This document shows, piece by piece, positions 34,333 through 44,698 of a DNA stretch of 64,000 nucleotides. The position numbers and the translations under genes were made by a program. The notes beneath the pieces are model-generated. The model did not search any database, was not told the DNA's origin, and saw only the letters and a list, made by a program, of their open reading frames with translations. Within the stretch, counting starts at the first letter, position 1. Each line of letters begins with the position of its first letter. Origin of the DNA: Nonomuraea montanisoli (GTDB lineage: Bacteria; Actinomycetota; Actinomycetes; Streptosporangiales; Streptosporangiaceae); contig NZ_JABWGN010000009.1 in the NCBI RefSeq assembly GCF_013363975.1, positions 1 to 64,000 of the forward strand, read 5' to 3'.

Positions 34333-35628
34333 ATGGTCCGCATTGCTCCCGTGGGGCGGGCGCTGGCAGTCGCCGCTGCCGCCAGCCTCGCTCTTACGGC
34401 TTGCGGTGGTGGCAGCGACACCGCCACTCAGCCGTCCGAGTCCGCGGCGGCGCCGTCTTCCGCGGCCCCCGCGGCTAAGGGTGACGGCACGCTCACGCTT
34501 GGCACGCTACTGCCGCAGACGGGCTCGCTGGCCTTCCTCGGCCCGCCTGAGACCGCGGGCGTGGACGCTGCGGTCAAGGAGATCAACGAGGCAGGCGGCG
34601 TGCTCGGCAAGCCCGTGGTCAAGTACGACACCGACTCGGGTGACACGACCACCAACATCGCCTCGCAGTCGGTCGACAAGCTGCTCGCGCAGAAGGCCGA
34701 CGCCATCATCGGCGCGGCGTCGTCCTCGGTGTCGGAGTCGGTGATCGACAAGATCACCGGTGCCGGTGTGATCCAGTTCTCGCCCGCCAACACCTCCGAC
34801 AAGTTCACCACGATCGAGGACAAGGGCCTCTACTTCCGCACGTCCCCGCCGGACAAGCTGCAGGGCCGCGTGCTGGGTGACCTCGTGGTGGCCGACGGCA
34901 ACGACACGGTCGGCATCCTGGCGATGCAGGACTCCTACGGCACCGGCCTGGCCGACCAGGTCTCCAAGACCATCACCGACTCCGGTGGCCAGGTCGTCGA
35001 GCGGGTCGACTACGACCCGAAGGCCGCCGACTTCTCCGCCGACGTGGCGAAGATCAAGGCCAAGAACCCGAAGGGCATCGTGCTCATCGGCTTCGAGGAG
35101 ACCTCGAAGGTCGTGCAGGAGCTGGTCAAGCAGGGCATGCCCGCCAGCAAGCACAAGTGGTACATGGTCGACGGCAACACCTCCAACACCAACTACGTGA
35201 AGATGCCCGCGGGCACCCTCACGGGCGTGAAGGGCACGATCCCGGGCGCCGCGGCTCCGGAGGAGTTCCAGAAGAAGCTCATGGCCACCAACCCGAAGCT
35301 CCAGGACTTCAGCTACGGCCCCGAGTCCTACGACGCGACCAACCTGCTGGCGCTGGCCGCCGAGGCCGCCAAGAGCGACGCGGGCACCGACATCGCCAAG
35401 AAGCTGGCCGAGGTCAGCAAGGGCGGCGAGAAGTGCAACGACTTCAAGTCGTGCGTGGAGCTGCTGAAGGCCGGCAAGGACATCGACTACGAGGGCGTCA
35501 GCGGCCCGGTCGAGTTCAACGACGCCGGTGACCCGGCCGTCGCCACGATCGGCATCTACCAGTACGGCAAGGACAACAAGTACGCCACCAAGGCGCTCGA
35601 GTACCGCACCGGCAACATCTCCGGCTGA
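34333..35628 (+). CDS. livK: Branched-chain amino-acid ABC transporter substrate-binding lipoprotein
   Basis: A 431-residue periplasmic-binding-type lipoprotein. A signal peptide with lipobox TAC at about residue 24 (LALTACGGGSD) is followed by a Ser/Ala-rich linker. Peripla_BP_6 features are LGTLLPQTGSLAFLGPPETA near residue 56 and DTDSGDTTTNIASQ. It captures Leu/Ile/Val or similar amides for LivHMGF. It is transcribed rightward, while the permease and ATPase genes run leftward from the far side, so it has its own promoter and ends at a terminator. Confidence 0.9.
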   Translation: MVRIAPVGRALAVAAAASLALTACGGGSDTATQPSESAAAPSSAAPAAKGDGTLTLGTLLPQTGSLAFLGPPETAGVDAAVKEINEAGGVLGKPVVKYDTDSGDTTTNIASQSVDKLLAQKADAIIGAASSSVSESVIDKITGAGVIQFSPANTSDKFTTIEDKGLYFRTSPPDKLQGRVLGDLVVADGNDTVGILAMQDSYGTGLADQVSKTITDSGGQVVERVDYDPKAADFSADVAKIKAKNPKGIVLIGFEETSKVVQELVKQGMPASKHKWYMVDGNTSNTNYVKMPAGTLTGVKGTIPGAAAPEEFQKKLMATNPKLQDFSYGPESYDATNLLALAAEAAKSDAGTDIAKKLAEVSKGGEKCNDFKSCVELLKAGKDIDYEGVSGPVEFNDAGDPAVATIGIYQYGKDNKYATKALEYRTGNISG

Positions 35629-35649
35629 CCGCTCGCGCAAGCCGTCGAA

Positions 35650-35677
35650 GGGGCCCGGTCCGCACGGACCGGGCCCC
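35650..35677. terminator. Hairpin terminator after livK
   Basis: GGGGCCCGGTCCG (35650-35662) and CGGACCGGGCCCC (35665-35677) form a perfect 13-bp stem with a CA loop, just after the livK stop and before the convergent lipoprotein. Confidence 0.85.
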
Positions 35678-35694
35678 GTCGCTGTCCGCCGGGG

Positions 35695-36114
35695 TCAGGC
35701 GCAGCCGGCCTTGATCCGGTCGGTCGCGGCGCGGTACTTCTTCAGCAGCTCCACCTGCCGGGCGCGGGGCACGTCGGCGCGCGACAGCCCCGCCGTCGCG
35801 GCCTCGACGTCCTTCACGGCGGGCGCCAGCGAGTCGGGCAGGGAGGGGCCGTACTGCAGCGTGATGCCCCGGGCCTCGGCCAGGCGTCCCAGCACGGCGT
35901 CCTCGAAGTACTGGTCGCCCTCCTGCCCCCTGGGCTTCAGCAGGAGGTCGGCGTACCCGATGGCGGAGACGACCCGGGCGCACGGGTCGTCGGTGGGGTC
36001 CCCGCCCGTGCTGTACCTGCCGGCCGTGGCGGCGGGCGTGTTCTGGCAGGCGGCGAGGATCGACAGGAGCGGCACGAGCAGCGCGGTCACCACGATTCGT
36101 CTCACACCCGTCAT
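35695..36114 (-). CDS. Putative lipoprotein, 139 aa
   Basis: A signal peptide MTGVRRIVVTALLVPLLSIL ends at an AAC lipobox. A mature region follows with two Cys (DPCARV near residue 45 and the final KAGCA), perhaps disulphide-bonded. It shares no recognised family. It lies between livK and livF with its own hairpin upstream. A link to transport is inferred only from position. Confidence 0.65.
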   Translation of the reverse strand: MTGVRRIVVTALLVPLLSILAACQNTPAATAGRYSTGGDPTDDPCARVVSAIGYADLLLKPRGQEGDQYFEDAVLGRLAEARGITLQYGPSLPDSLAPAVKDVEAATAGLSRADVPRARQVELLKKYRAATDRIKAGCA

Positions 36115-36119
36115 TGAAA

Positions 36120-36154
36120 CGGCGAAGGAGCTCCCGTGGGGAGCCCCTTCGCCG
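36120..36154 (-). terminator. Hairpin terminator after the liv operon
   Basis: CGGCGAAGG (36120-36128) pairs with CCTTCGCCG (36146-36154), with an inner GCTCCC/GGGGAGC stem. It lies 35 bp beyond the livF stop, ending the leftward liv operon. Confidence 0.75.
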
Positions 36155-36188
36155 TTGTGCGATAACCGTTATGCCGCGAACGCGGCTG

Positions 36189-37060
<872 letters not shown>

Positions 37061-37064
<4 letters not shown>

Positions 37065-38017
37065 TTCTGAGTCTCCTCCTCGATCTCTGCCTCGAGCTCC
37101 GCCTCCGCCTCGTGAAGCTGCTCCTGCAGCTCCGTCTCCGACAGCGGCGCGTCGTGGTGCGCGCCCAGGTAGGCGTCGATGACGCGGGGGTCGGACATGA
37201 TGGTGTCCGGCGGCCCCTCGGCGATCACCGCACCCTGGGCCATGACGATGACCCAGTCGCTGATGTCGCGGACCATGTCCATGTCGTGCTCGACGAACAG
37301 CACGGTCATACCCTGCTCGCGCAGGTCCTTCACGTGGCCGAGCAGCGACTGGGTGAGGGCGGGGTTGACGCCGGCCATGGGCTCGTCAAGCATGACCAGC
37401 TCGGGCTGCACCATCAGCGCGCGGGCCATCTCCAGCAGCTTGCGCTGGCCGCCCGACAGGGCTCCGGCGAAGTCGTCGCGCTTGGCGGCGAGCTTGAACC
37501 TGGTGAGCAGGTCCTCGGCCCGCTCGGTGATCTCGTCCTCCTGGCCGCGCCACAGGTTCGGCAGGAGCGCCCGGAAGAAGCTCTCGCCCTTCTGCTGCTG
37601 GGCGCCGAGGCGCATGTTCTCCATGACGGTGAGCCGCGACAGCGCCTTGGTGAGCTGGAAGGTGCGGACCATGCCGGCGCGCGCCACCTTGTGGGCGGGC
37701 ACGCCGTTCATCGGGCGGCCCTTGAACGTCCACTCGCCGGCGTCGGCGGTGTCGAAGCCGGTGAGCTGGTTGAAGAAGGTCGTCTTGCCGGCGCCGTTCG
37801 GGCCGATCAGCGCGGTGATGGAGCCGCGCTGGATCTCGACGTGCTCCACCTCGACGGCGGTCAGGCCGCCGAAGCGGCGCACCACCTTGTCCACCACGAG
37901 GATCGGGTCGGGCTTGGGCACGCCGGGGTCGCGGGCGAGGTCCTTGAACGCGGCCAGGGCCGCGGCCTTGCGCTCGGTCGTCGCCGTCACGGGGTTGGTG
38001 GTGCTGTCAGCGTGCAT
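37061..38017 (-). CDS. livG: Branched-chain amino-acid ABC transporter ATPase
   Basis: A 318-residue ATP-binding subunit. Walker A GPNGAGKTTF is near residue 88, the signature LSGGQRKLL near residue 182, and Walker B LVMLDEPMAGVNP near residue 201. The C-terminal ~40 residues are very acidic (Glu-rich). ATG 38017 has an AGGGAG upstream and overlaps the livM stop by 11 nt; an in-frame GTG at 38041 is less likely. It is the partner of LivF. Confidence 0.93.
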
Positions 38018-38993
38018 CGATTGCAATCTCCCTCTTGTCACCGAAGATGCCCTGTGGCCGGTAGACGAGCAAGAGGATGAGTCCTATGCCGACCAGGAGG
38101 AAGCGCACCGGGCCCACCTGGGTGGGCGCCATGAAGGGCAGGTAGCCGGCCTCGACCGCGCCGCTCAGGATGCCGTTGACCAGGACCAGCAGCACCCAGA
38201 AGATCATCGAGCCGACGACGGGGCCGAGGACGCGGGCCGCGCCGCCGAGGATGACGATCGTGTACGCGAAGAAGGTGGTCTCGGTGCCGAAGATGTCCGG
38301 CTGGACGGAGGCGAAGGCCAGGCCGTAGATGAAACCGCCGAGCGCGCCGATGACGCCGCCGAGGATGAGCGACTGCATCTTGTACGAGAAGACGTTCTTG
38401 CCGAGGGCGCGCACCGCGTCCTCGTCCTCGCGGATGGCCTTGAGCACCCGGCCCCACGGGCTCTTCATCAGCAGGTACACGATGAGGCACGACAGGGCGA
38501 TGAGGATCCAGCCCACGAACAGCACCCAGGTGACCCGGTTGTTGAAGGTGAACCAGCCGAAGCCGTAGTCGCCCTCCGGGAAGGGGTTGAGCGCGTAGAA
38601 GCCATCGGAGAAGCCGCGCTGGCCGTCGGAGCCGCCGAAGACGTTCTTGAAGGCCACCGACCGGAAGATGAGCCGGATGATCTCGGCCGCGGCGATCGTG
38701 ACGATGGCCAGGTAGTCGGCGCGCAGGCGCAGGGTCGGGATGCCGAGGATGATCGCCAGCAGGACGGCGGCCAGCAGGCCGACGCCGATGCCGACCCAGA
38801 ACGGCAGCCCGAGCACGGTGACGGTGACCGCGAGGCCGTAGCCGGCCACGGCCATGAACGCCGCCTGGCCGAAGTTCAGCAGGCCCGTGTAGCCGAAGTG
38901 GACGTTGATGCCGATGGCGGCGAGCGCGTAGAGCACCGTCTCGACGCCGACGGCGGCCTTGACGGTGGTGGAGATGATCGTTACCCAGTCCAT
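38007..38993 (-). CDS. livM: Branched-chain amino-acid ABC transporter permease
   Basis: A 328-residue membrane protein with about eight to nine TM helices. GYTGLLNFGQAAFMAVAGYG near residue 34 and the EAA-type loop LKAIREDEDAVRALGKNVF are hallmarks of LivM permeases, with PQGIFG at the C-terminus. ATG 38993 is clear. It overlaps livG at its stop and follows livH by 11 bp. It forms the channel with LivH. Confidence 0.93.
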   Translation of the reverse strand: MDWVTIISTTVKAAVGVETVLYALAAIGINVHFGYTGLLNFGQAAFMAVAGYGLAVTVTVLGLPFWVGIGVGLLAAVLLAIILGIPTLRLRADYLAIVTIAAAEIIRLIFRSVAFKNVFGGSDGQRGFSDGFYALNPFPEGDYGFGWFTFNNRVTWVLFVGWILIALSCLIVYLLMKSPWGRVLKAIREDEDAVRALGKNVFSYKMQSLILGGVIGALGGFIYGLAFASVQPDIFGTETTFFAYTIVILGGAARVLGPVVGSMIFWVLLVLVNGILSGAVEAGYLPFMAPTQVGPVRFLLVGIGLILLLVYRPQGIFGDKREIAIDAR

Positions 38994-39004
38994 GGTTCCC
39001 CCCG

Positions 39005-40291
39005 TCAGCCGATCCGCTCTCGGCGGCCGAGGATGCCCTGCGGCCGGAAGAGGAGCACGATGATGAGCACGGCGAGCGCGCCGACCGACTTGAGCTCCGG
39101 CGGCACCCAGAGGGTGGACAGCTGGATGAACAGGCCGACGATGAGGGAGCCGACGAGGGCGCCGAACGCGGTGCCGAGGCCGCCGAGCGTGACGCCGGCG
39201 AAGATGAGCAGCAGGATGTCCTGGCCCATCGTGTACTTCAGGTTCTGCGACAGGCCGAGCATGATGCCGGCCAGCGCGGCGATGGCGCCGCCCATGGTCC
39301 AGATGATGCGGATGACCCGGTCGACGTTGATGCCGGACGACGAGGCCAGCGCCGGGTTGTCGGCGACGGCGCGGGCCGCCTTGCCGGTGCGGGTGCGCAG
39401 CAGCGCGACACCGACCACGATCAGGACGAGCAGCTCGATGCCCATGGCGACGAAGTTCTTGGGCGCCGCCGAGATCGGGCCGATCTCGATGCCGGGCTGG
39501 GCGGTGTACTGGGCGAACGCCTCGTTCTGGCCGCCGAAGAAGATGAGGAACACGTAGCGCAGGAAGAGGGCCACACCGATCGAGATGATCATCATGGCGA
39601 TGGTGCCGGTGCCCCGTTTGCGCAGCGCCCCCCAGAAGAACCGGTCCTGCGCGTAGCCGAGACCGCCCGCGAGGATCACCGCGATCACCGCGGCGGGGAT
39701 GAGGTGCAGGCCGACGCCGACGTTGAAGGCGTAGGCGAGGATGGCGCCGAGCGTGACCAGCTCGCCGTGGGCGAAGTTGGTCAGGCCGGTCGTGCCGTAG
39801 ATGAGCGACAGACCGAGCGCCGCGAGCGCGATGATGAGGCCGAGGTTGAGGCCCTCGAAGGCGAGCTGCGCCGCCTGGGTCCAGAAGCTGCCCTCGCCGC
39901 CCGCCTCCTCCGCGGGCTGCCCCGGCGCTCCCTTGGGCTGCAGGGCGAACAGCACGGTGGACATGTTGCCCTCGTACACCGTCGGGGTCCGGACGTTGTT
40001 CCCGCCTCGGACCGCCGCGTTCTTGGGCAGCGTGGCGACGTCCAGCGTGACCTTGTACCTGCCGGCCTTCTCGACCGGCACCTGCCACGTACCTTGCGCG
40101 TTGGTGGTGACCTGCGCGACGGGTTGTCCGCTCTCGGTGGTCACGACGATTTTCACGCCATTCACTGGCTGGCCTTGGAATGTGAGTGTTCCTCTGAGGC
40201 CCTGGTCCGCCGTGGCCGCTTGGGCCGGGGCGGTGAGCAGGAGGACGAGTCCACTCAGGAAGGCCGTGAACGCGATCACGGCTCTGCGCAA
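39005..40291 (-). CDS. livH: Branched-chain amino-acid ABC permease with an extra N-terminal secreted Ig-like domain
   Basis: A 428-residue protein. The C-terminal ~280 residues are a normal LivH permease (YGTTGLTNFAHGELVTLGA, RTRTGKAARAVADNPALASS, RPQGILG). Ahead of it are a Sec signal peptide (about residues 1-27, ending AQA) and a ~90-residue beta domain of carboxypeptidase-regulatory type (GLRGTLTFQGQPVNGVKIVV onward), which should sit outside the cell. TTG 40291 is chosen: GAGGGAG lies just upstream. It is first in the leftward livHMGF operon. The extra domain may help dock the substrate-binding lipoprotein; that is inference. Confidence 0.88.
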   Translation of the reverse strand: MRRAVIAFTAFLSGLVLLLTAPAQAATADQGLRGTLTFQGQPVNGVKIVVTTESGQPVAQVTTNAQGTWQVPVEKAGRYKVTLDVATLPKNAAVRGGNNVRTPTVYEGNMSTVLFALQPKGAPGQPAEEAGGEGSFWTQAAQLAFEGLNLGLIIALAALGLSLIYGTTGLTNFAHGELVTLGAILAYAFNVGVGLHLIPAAVIAVILAGGLGYAQDRFFWGALRKRGTGTIAMMIISIGVALFLRYVFLIFFGGQNEAFAQYTAQPGIEIGPISAAPKNFVAMGIELLVLIVVGVALLRTRTGKAARAVADNPALASSSGINVDRVIRIIWTMGGAIAALAGIMLGLSQNLKYTMGQDILLLIFAGVTLGGLGTAFGALVGSLIVGLFIQLSTLWVPPELKSVGALAVLIIVLLFRPQGILGRRERIG

Positions 40292-40579
40292 TGGTGCTCC
40301 CTCTATTAGGTCAAGGCGGGGTATGGGTGCCCCTCCATCTCGACACGCGCGCATCGCAGGCACAACTCGATGCTGTTGCGGGAGCTTATTGCGGGAAGGA
40401 GGACCTTATCTATCGTCCGTCACCAATTAGTGACATGTGCGTGTCGCAGGCGTGAGCAAACAACGCAGCAGGTCAGGCGGTGAATCGTCGCTGACGCCGA
40501 GGACCCTGCTGTGACAGGCCGGTGACGAGCGGCCCCGCGCGCCGCGCCGGCGCCGGGGCCGCGGGCCCGTAACGAGAAC

Positions 40580-40659
40580 GAGCCCGAGGGGCGACCTTTG
40601 GGACCGTGCGGGGCTTCCCCGGCCTCACACGTTATCTACTCGGTCGCCCCTGCGGGCTC
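40580..40659. ncRNA. Strongly structured intergenic element, candidate ncRNA or leader
   Basis: GAGCCCGAGGGGCGACC (40580-40596) pairs with the complementary arm at 40642-40659, giving a 17-bp stem with a single bulged G at 40652. The 45-nt loop contains a second hairpin CGGGG-CTT-CCCCG (40609-40621). It lies between the leftward thioesterase gene and livH, about 290 bp upstream of livH. It is too long for a simple terminator and has no T-run. The strand and role are unknown. The flanking parts of the gap (40292-40579 and 40660-40724) hold no other evident feature. Confidence 0.5.
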
Positions 40660-40724
40660 TGCTCGGGAACAACGGTAGCGACCCACGGGGGCCCTGTGCA
40701 AAGGGAGACGTGAGCGCGTGGCGT

Positions 40725-41186
40725 TCAACGATCGCGCAAGATACAGGTCAAACGCGACGTGCAGACGAGTCGTCCCTGGTCGTCGGTGATCTCGATGTGG
40801 TACGTCGCCAGCGTCCGCCCGCCGTGCAGGCGCGTGGCCACGCCCGTCACGTGACCGGAGGTGGCGGAGCGGTGATGGGTCGCGTTGAGCTCGATGCCGA
40901 CCGCGATCCGCTCCGGGCCCGCGTGGATCGCCGCGCCCACCGAGCCCAGCGTCTCGGCCAGCACCGCCGAGGCGCCGCCGTGCAGCAGCCCGTACGGCTG
41001 CGTGTTCCCCTCCACCGGCATGCGGGCCACCACCCGCTCCGCGCCGGCCTCCACGAACTCGATGCCCATGCGCTCGGGGAGCGTGCCTTCGTGGACGGCG
41101 TTGAACAGGCCGATGTCGGCGGCGTCCATGCGCGTCGTGCCGGCAGGATCCGTCCGCGTCGCGTCGGCGGGGTCCGTCTGCGTCAA
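40725..41186 (-). CDS. Hotdog-fold thioesterase (PaaI/MenI-like)
   Basis: A 153-residue single hotdog domain. GNTQPYGLLHGGASAVLAET near residues 60-79 is the HGG-type signature with the catalytic Glu (AETLGS) used by 4-hydroxybenzoyl-CoA/DHNA-CoA thioesterases. It hydrolyses an aromatic or isoprenoid-precursor CoA ester; MenI activity is possible. It is divergent from polA with a 62-bp promoter gap. The N-terminal 20 residues are a Thr/Asp-rich tail. Confidence 0.85.
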   Translation of the reverse strand: MTQTDPADATRTDPAGTTRMDAADIGLFNAVHEGTLPERMGIEFVEAGAERVVARMPVEGNTQPYGLLHGGASAVLAETLGSVGAAIHAGPERIAVGIELNATHHRSATSGHVTGVATRLHGGRTLATYHIEITDDQGRLVCTSRLTCILRDR

Positions 41187-41248
41187 GAGGTGGCCTCCAG
41201 TCTTCGGGGCAGCGGTTTTCTGTCGCAGTCGCAGACTAGGCTGCGGGT

Positions 41249-43939
41249 GTGCCGAAAGTTGAAGTGACCCCCAGCCGACCGTGCCTGCTGCTGCTCGACG
41301 GGCACTCGTTGGCCTACCGCGCCTTCTACGCGCTCAAGGACGCCAACCTGATGACCTCCGATGGTCAGCACACCGAGGCGGTCTACGGGTTCACCTCGAT
41401 GCTGACCAACATTTTGCGCGACGAGCAGCCCTCGCACGTGGCCGTGGCCTTCGACCGGTCCGAGCCCACGTTCCGGCACGAGGAGTACGCCGCCTACAAG
41501 GCCAACCGCAGCGAGACGCCCGAGGACTTCCGCGGCCAGATGCAGCTCATCTACGAGCTGCTCGACACGCTGCGCATCCCGCACCTGTCCAAGGCCGGCT
41601 TCGAGGCCGACGACCTCATCGCCACGCTGGCCACCCGCGCCTCGGCCGAGGGCATGAACGTGCTGGTCGTCACCGGCGACCGCGACGCGCTCCAGCTCGT
41701 CGACGAGCACGTCACCGTGCTCATGACCCGCCGCGGCATCAGCGACATGACCCGCTTCACGCCGGAGGCGGTCGAGGAGAAGTACGGCCTGACGCCCGCC
41801 CAGTACCCCGACTTCGCGGCGCTGCGCGGCGACCCCAGCGACAACCTGCTCAGCATCCCGAGCGTGGGGGAGAAGACCGCGGCCAAGTGGGTGCGCGAGT
41901 TCGGCTCGCTCACCGCGCTGATCGACCGGGTCGACGAGGTCAAGGGCAAGGTGGGCGACAAGCTGCGCGAGCACGTCGCCCAGGTGCTCATGAACCGCCG
42001 CCTCACCGAGCTGCTGCGCGACGTCGCCCTCGACGTCGACCTGGCCGACCTCCAGCAGGGCGCCTGGGAGCGCGAGGAGGTCAACAAGCTCTTCGACAGC
42101 CTGCAGATCCGCGGCGAGCTGCGCGAGCGCGTCTTCAAGACGCTCGGCTCCGGCGAGCGCGAGCCCGACCAGGGCTTCGAGGTCGAGACCGTCCTGCTCG
42201 GCCCCGACCGGGTGGCCGGCTGGCTGGCCGCGATGCCCGAGGGCCGCGCCGGGCTGGCCTTCCGCGGCGTCTACGGCCGCGGCACCGGACGCGTCGACGG
42301 CATCGCGATCGCCTCGCCCGACGGCACGGCCGCCCACATCGACCCGGTCAAGCTCACCGAGGCCGACGAGAGCGCGCTGCGCGCCTGGCTGGAGGACGAG
42401 GCCCGGCCCAAGGCCGTCCACGACGCCAAGGGCCCCATGCTCGCGCTGTGGGCGCAGGGCCTGACGCTGCGCGGGCTGGCCTGCGACACCGCGCTGGCCG
42501 CCTACCTCGCGATGCCGGGCCAGCGCACGTTCACGCTGGAGGACCTCGCCCGCCGCTACCTCAACCGCGACCTGCGGGCCGAGGAGGAGTCCGACGGCCA
42601 GGCCGCGCTGTTCGGCGACGACGAGGACGCCCCGGCCAAGGACCTCGCGCTGCGCGCCCACGTGGTGCGCGAGCTGGCCGAGGCCCTGGAGGGCTTCCTG
42701 GCCGGGCGCGGCGGCACCCAGCTCCTGGCCGACGTGGAGCTGCCGCTGGTGACCGTGCTGGCCGAGATGGAGCGGGCCGGCATCGCCGTCGACAGCCCGT
42801 ACTTCTCGGGCCTGGAGGCGGAGTTCGGCGCCGCGGTCAAGCACGCCGTCGAGGAGGCCCACCGGGTCGTCGGCGAGCAGTTCAACCTCGGCTCGCCCAA
42901 GCAGCTCCAGGAGATCCTCTTCGTCCGGCTCAACCTGCCCAAGACCAAGAAGATCAAGACCGGCTACAGCACCGACGCCGACCAGCTCGCCTGGCTCGCC
43001 ACCCAGACCGAGCACGAGCTGCCGACCATCATGCTGCGCCACCGCGACCAGCAGAAGCTGCGCACCACCGTCGAGGGGCTGATCAAGGAGGTCGCCGACG
43101 ACGGGCGCATCCACACCACCTTCAACCAGATCATCGCGGCCACCGGCCGGCTGTCGTCCGAGAAGCCCAACCTGCAGAACATCCCCATCCGCACCGCCGA
43201 GGGCCGGCGCATCCGGCAGGGCTTCGTGGTGGGCGAGGGCTACGAGACGCTGCTCACCGCCGACTACAGCCAGATCGAGCTGCGCATCATGGCCCACCTG
43301 TCGGGCGACGAGTCGCTGATCGCGGCCTTCGAGTCCGGGCACGACTTCCACCAGGCCACCGCGGCGCGCGTCTTCGACCTGCCGCCGGAGCAGGTCGACG
43401 GCGAGCTGCGGGCGCGCATCAAGGCCATGAACTACGGCCTCGCCTACGGCCTGTCCGACTTCGGGCTGTCCGGGCAGCTCAACATCCCGGTGGCCGAGGC
43501 GCGGGCGCTCAAGGAGGAGTACTTCCAGGAGTTCGGCGGGGTCCGCGACTTCCTGCAGGACATCGTCCGCCAGGCCCGCACCGACGGCTACACCGAGACC
43601 ATCATGGGCCGTCGCCGCTACCTGCCCGACCTGACCAGCGACAACCGCCAGCGCCGCGAGATGGCCGAGCGGATGGCGCTCAACGCCCCGATCCAGGGCT
43701 CGGCGGCCGACATCATCAAGGTCGCCATGCTGCACGTCCGCCAGGCGATCGCCGAGGAGCGGCTGGCCTCGCGGATGCTGCTGCAGGTCCACGACGAGCT
43801 GGTGTTCGAGGTGGCGCCGGGCGAGCTGGAGGCGCTGAGGCAGCTCGTGTGCGACCAGATGAACGCGGCCTACCACCTTCGGGTGCCGCTGGAGGTCTCG
43901 GTCGGCGTGGGCCGTACGTGGGAGGACGCGGGCCACTGA
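41249..43939 (+). CDS. polA: DNA polymerase I
   Basis: An 896-residue Pol I. The N-terminal 5'-nuclease domain shows DGHSLAYRAFYAL, GFEADDLIATLA and VTGDRDALQLVDE. The 3'-5' exonuclease-like middle lacks the DxE metal motif, as in other actinobacteria. The polymerase domain has motif A DYSQIELRIMAHLSGDES, motif B RIKAMNYGLAYGLS and motif C LQVHDELVFEV. It fills gaps and removes RNA primers. GTG 41249 is the start. It is divergent from the thioesterase. Confidence 0.96.
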   Translation: MPKVEVTPSRPCLLLLDGHSLAYRAFYALKDANLMTSDGQHTEAVYGFTSMLTNILRDEQPSHVAVAFDRSEPTFRHEEYAAYKANRSETPEDFRGQMQLIYELLDTLRIPHLSKAGFEADDLIATLATRASAEGMNVLVVTGDRDALQLVDEHVTVLMTRRGISDMTRFTPEAVEEKYGLTPAQYPDFAALRGDPSDNLLSIPSVGEKTAAKWVREFGSLTALIDRVDEVKGKVGDKLREHVAQVLMNRRLTELLRDVALDVDLADLQQGAWEREEVNKLFDSLQIRGELRERVFKTLGSGEREPDQGFEVETVLLGPDRVAGWLAAMPEGRAGLAFRGVYGRGTGRVDGIAIASPDGTAAHIDPVKLTEADESALRAWLEDEARPKAVHDAKGPMLALWAQGLTLRGLACDTALAAYLAMPGQRTFTLEDLARRYLNRDLRAEEESDGQAALFGDDEDAPAKDLALRAHVVRELAEALEGFLAGRGGTQLLADVELPLVTVLAEMERAGIAVDSPYFSGLEAEFGAAVKHAVEEAHRVVGEQFNLGSPKQLQEILFVRLNLPKTKKIKTGYSTDADQLAWLATQTEHELPTIMLRHRDQQKLRTTVEGLIKEVADDGRIHTTFNQIIAATGRLSSEKPNLQNIPIRTAEGRRIRQGFVVGEGYETLLTADYSQIELRIMAHLSGDESLIAAFESGHDFHQATAARVFDLPPEQVDGELRARIKAMNYGLAYGLSDFGLSGQLNIPVAEARALKEEYFQEFGGVRDFLQDIVRQARTDGYTETIMGRRRYLPDLTSDNRQRREMAERMALNAPIQGSAADIIKVAMLHVRQAIAEERLASRMLLQVHDELVFEVAPGELEALRQLVCDQMNAAYHLRVPLEVSVGVGRTWEDAGH

Positions 43940-44698
43940 CGGTTCGCGGCCGTCCGGCGCGGTCGCCGTGATGATCGTGCGGCACGCCGGTCCGGTCAGG
44001 TGACACGATGCCTGGCCTGGCCGGCGTGAGCGCGTTTCCGGGCGCGCTGCTCACGCCACCCGGGGCACACTCCACCTTGCCCTCCACACCTCCACGCCGC
44101 CTGTGCCTTCACGACTCCCACGCCGCCTGTGCCTTCACGACTCTCACGCCCTCACGCCGCCGTCCACTCCGCGAGGCCCATCCCGCGACGTCTCTAGCCC
44201 GCGACGCCCAGCCCGCGAGGCCCAGCCGCTGACCGCTAGCTCGCGCCGTCCGGCCCGCGCTCCCGAGACGCCTACGCCCTCCGTAACCCGCATGTCCTGA
44301 CGAGGCCGACGCCCTCACGGTGCCCGGCTGCGATTCGGGAGATCGGGGCGGACAGGACGGGCAGGGCGGCCGCGGGCCGGAGCCGGGGCGGAGAGGGGCC
44401 GGATCGCGTCGCGAAGCAGACCGGGCCCGGATGCGAGAGACCGGGACGAAGAGCTGATGTGAGAGACCCGGGCGAGGGGTGGACGTGAGAGATCGGGACG
44501 AAGGTGGGGGATCGGGACGGGGCACGAGCGGGCGGGGAGCAGGAGTGGAGCAGGGGAGAGGTGTCCGGTTGTGTGCCGCGACGGGTGTTCTCCGGTCCCT
44601 GAGGCGGTTTCCTCGCGATATGGCGGGGCAGATGGGCCTCCGTACGGAGGGCCGCTCTCCGGGTGGCCCTGCACTACCCTGAAGGCTAGGTCCCCCGA
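43940..44698. repeat. 759-bp intergenic region with short degenerate repeats
   Basis: No convincing gene lies between polA and the deacetylase. There is a 26-bp near-perfect tandem pair at 44093-44118 and 44119-44144 (CACGCCGCCTGTGCCTTCAC core). A second degenerate set occurs at about 44430-44520, with units like GTGAGAGATCGGGACGAAG repeated three to four times at ~30-bp spacing. No RNA gene or terminator stood out. Confidence 0.6.

Noticed and set aside
35157..35531. A rightward frame inside livK
   Set aside because: Arg/Gly-rich frame-shift shadow of livK.
38994..40088. An extended livM frame running under livH
   Set aside because: livM has a clear ATG at 38993; the extension is out of frame with livH and has no domain.
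41183..43936. A 917-codon open frame opposite polA
   Set aside because: Antisense shadow of polA with no domain or RBS.
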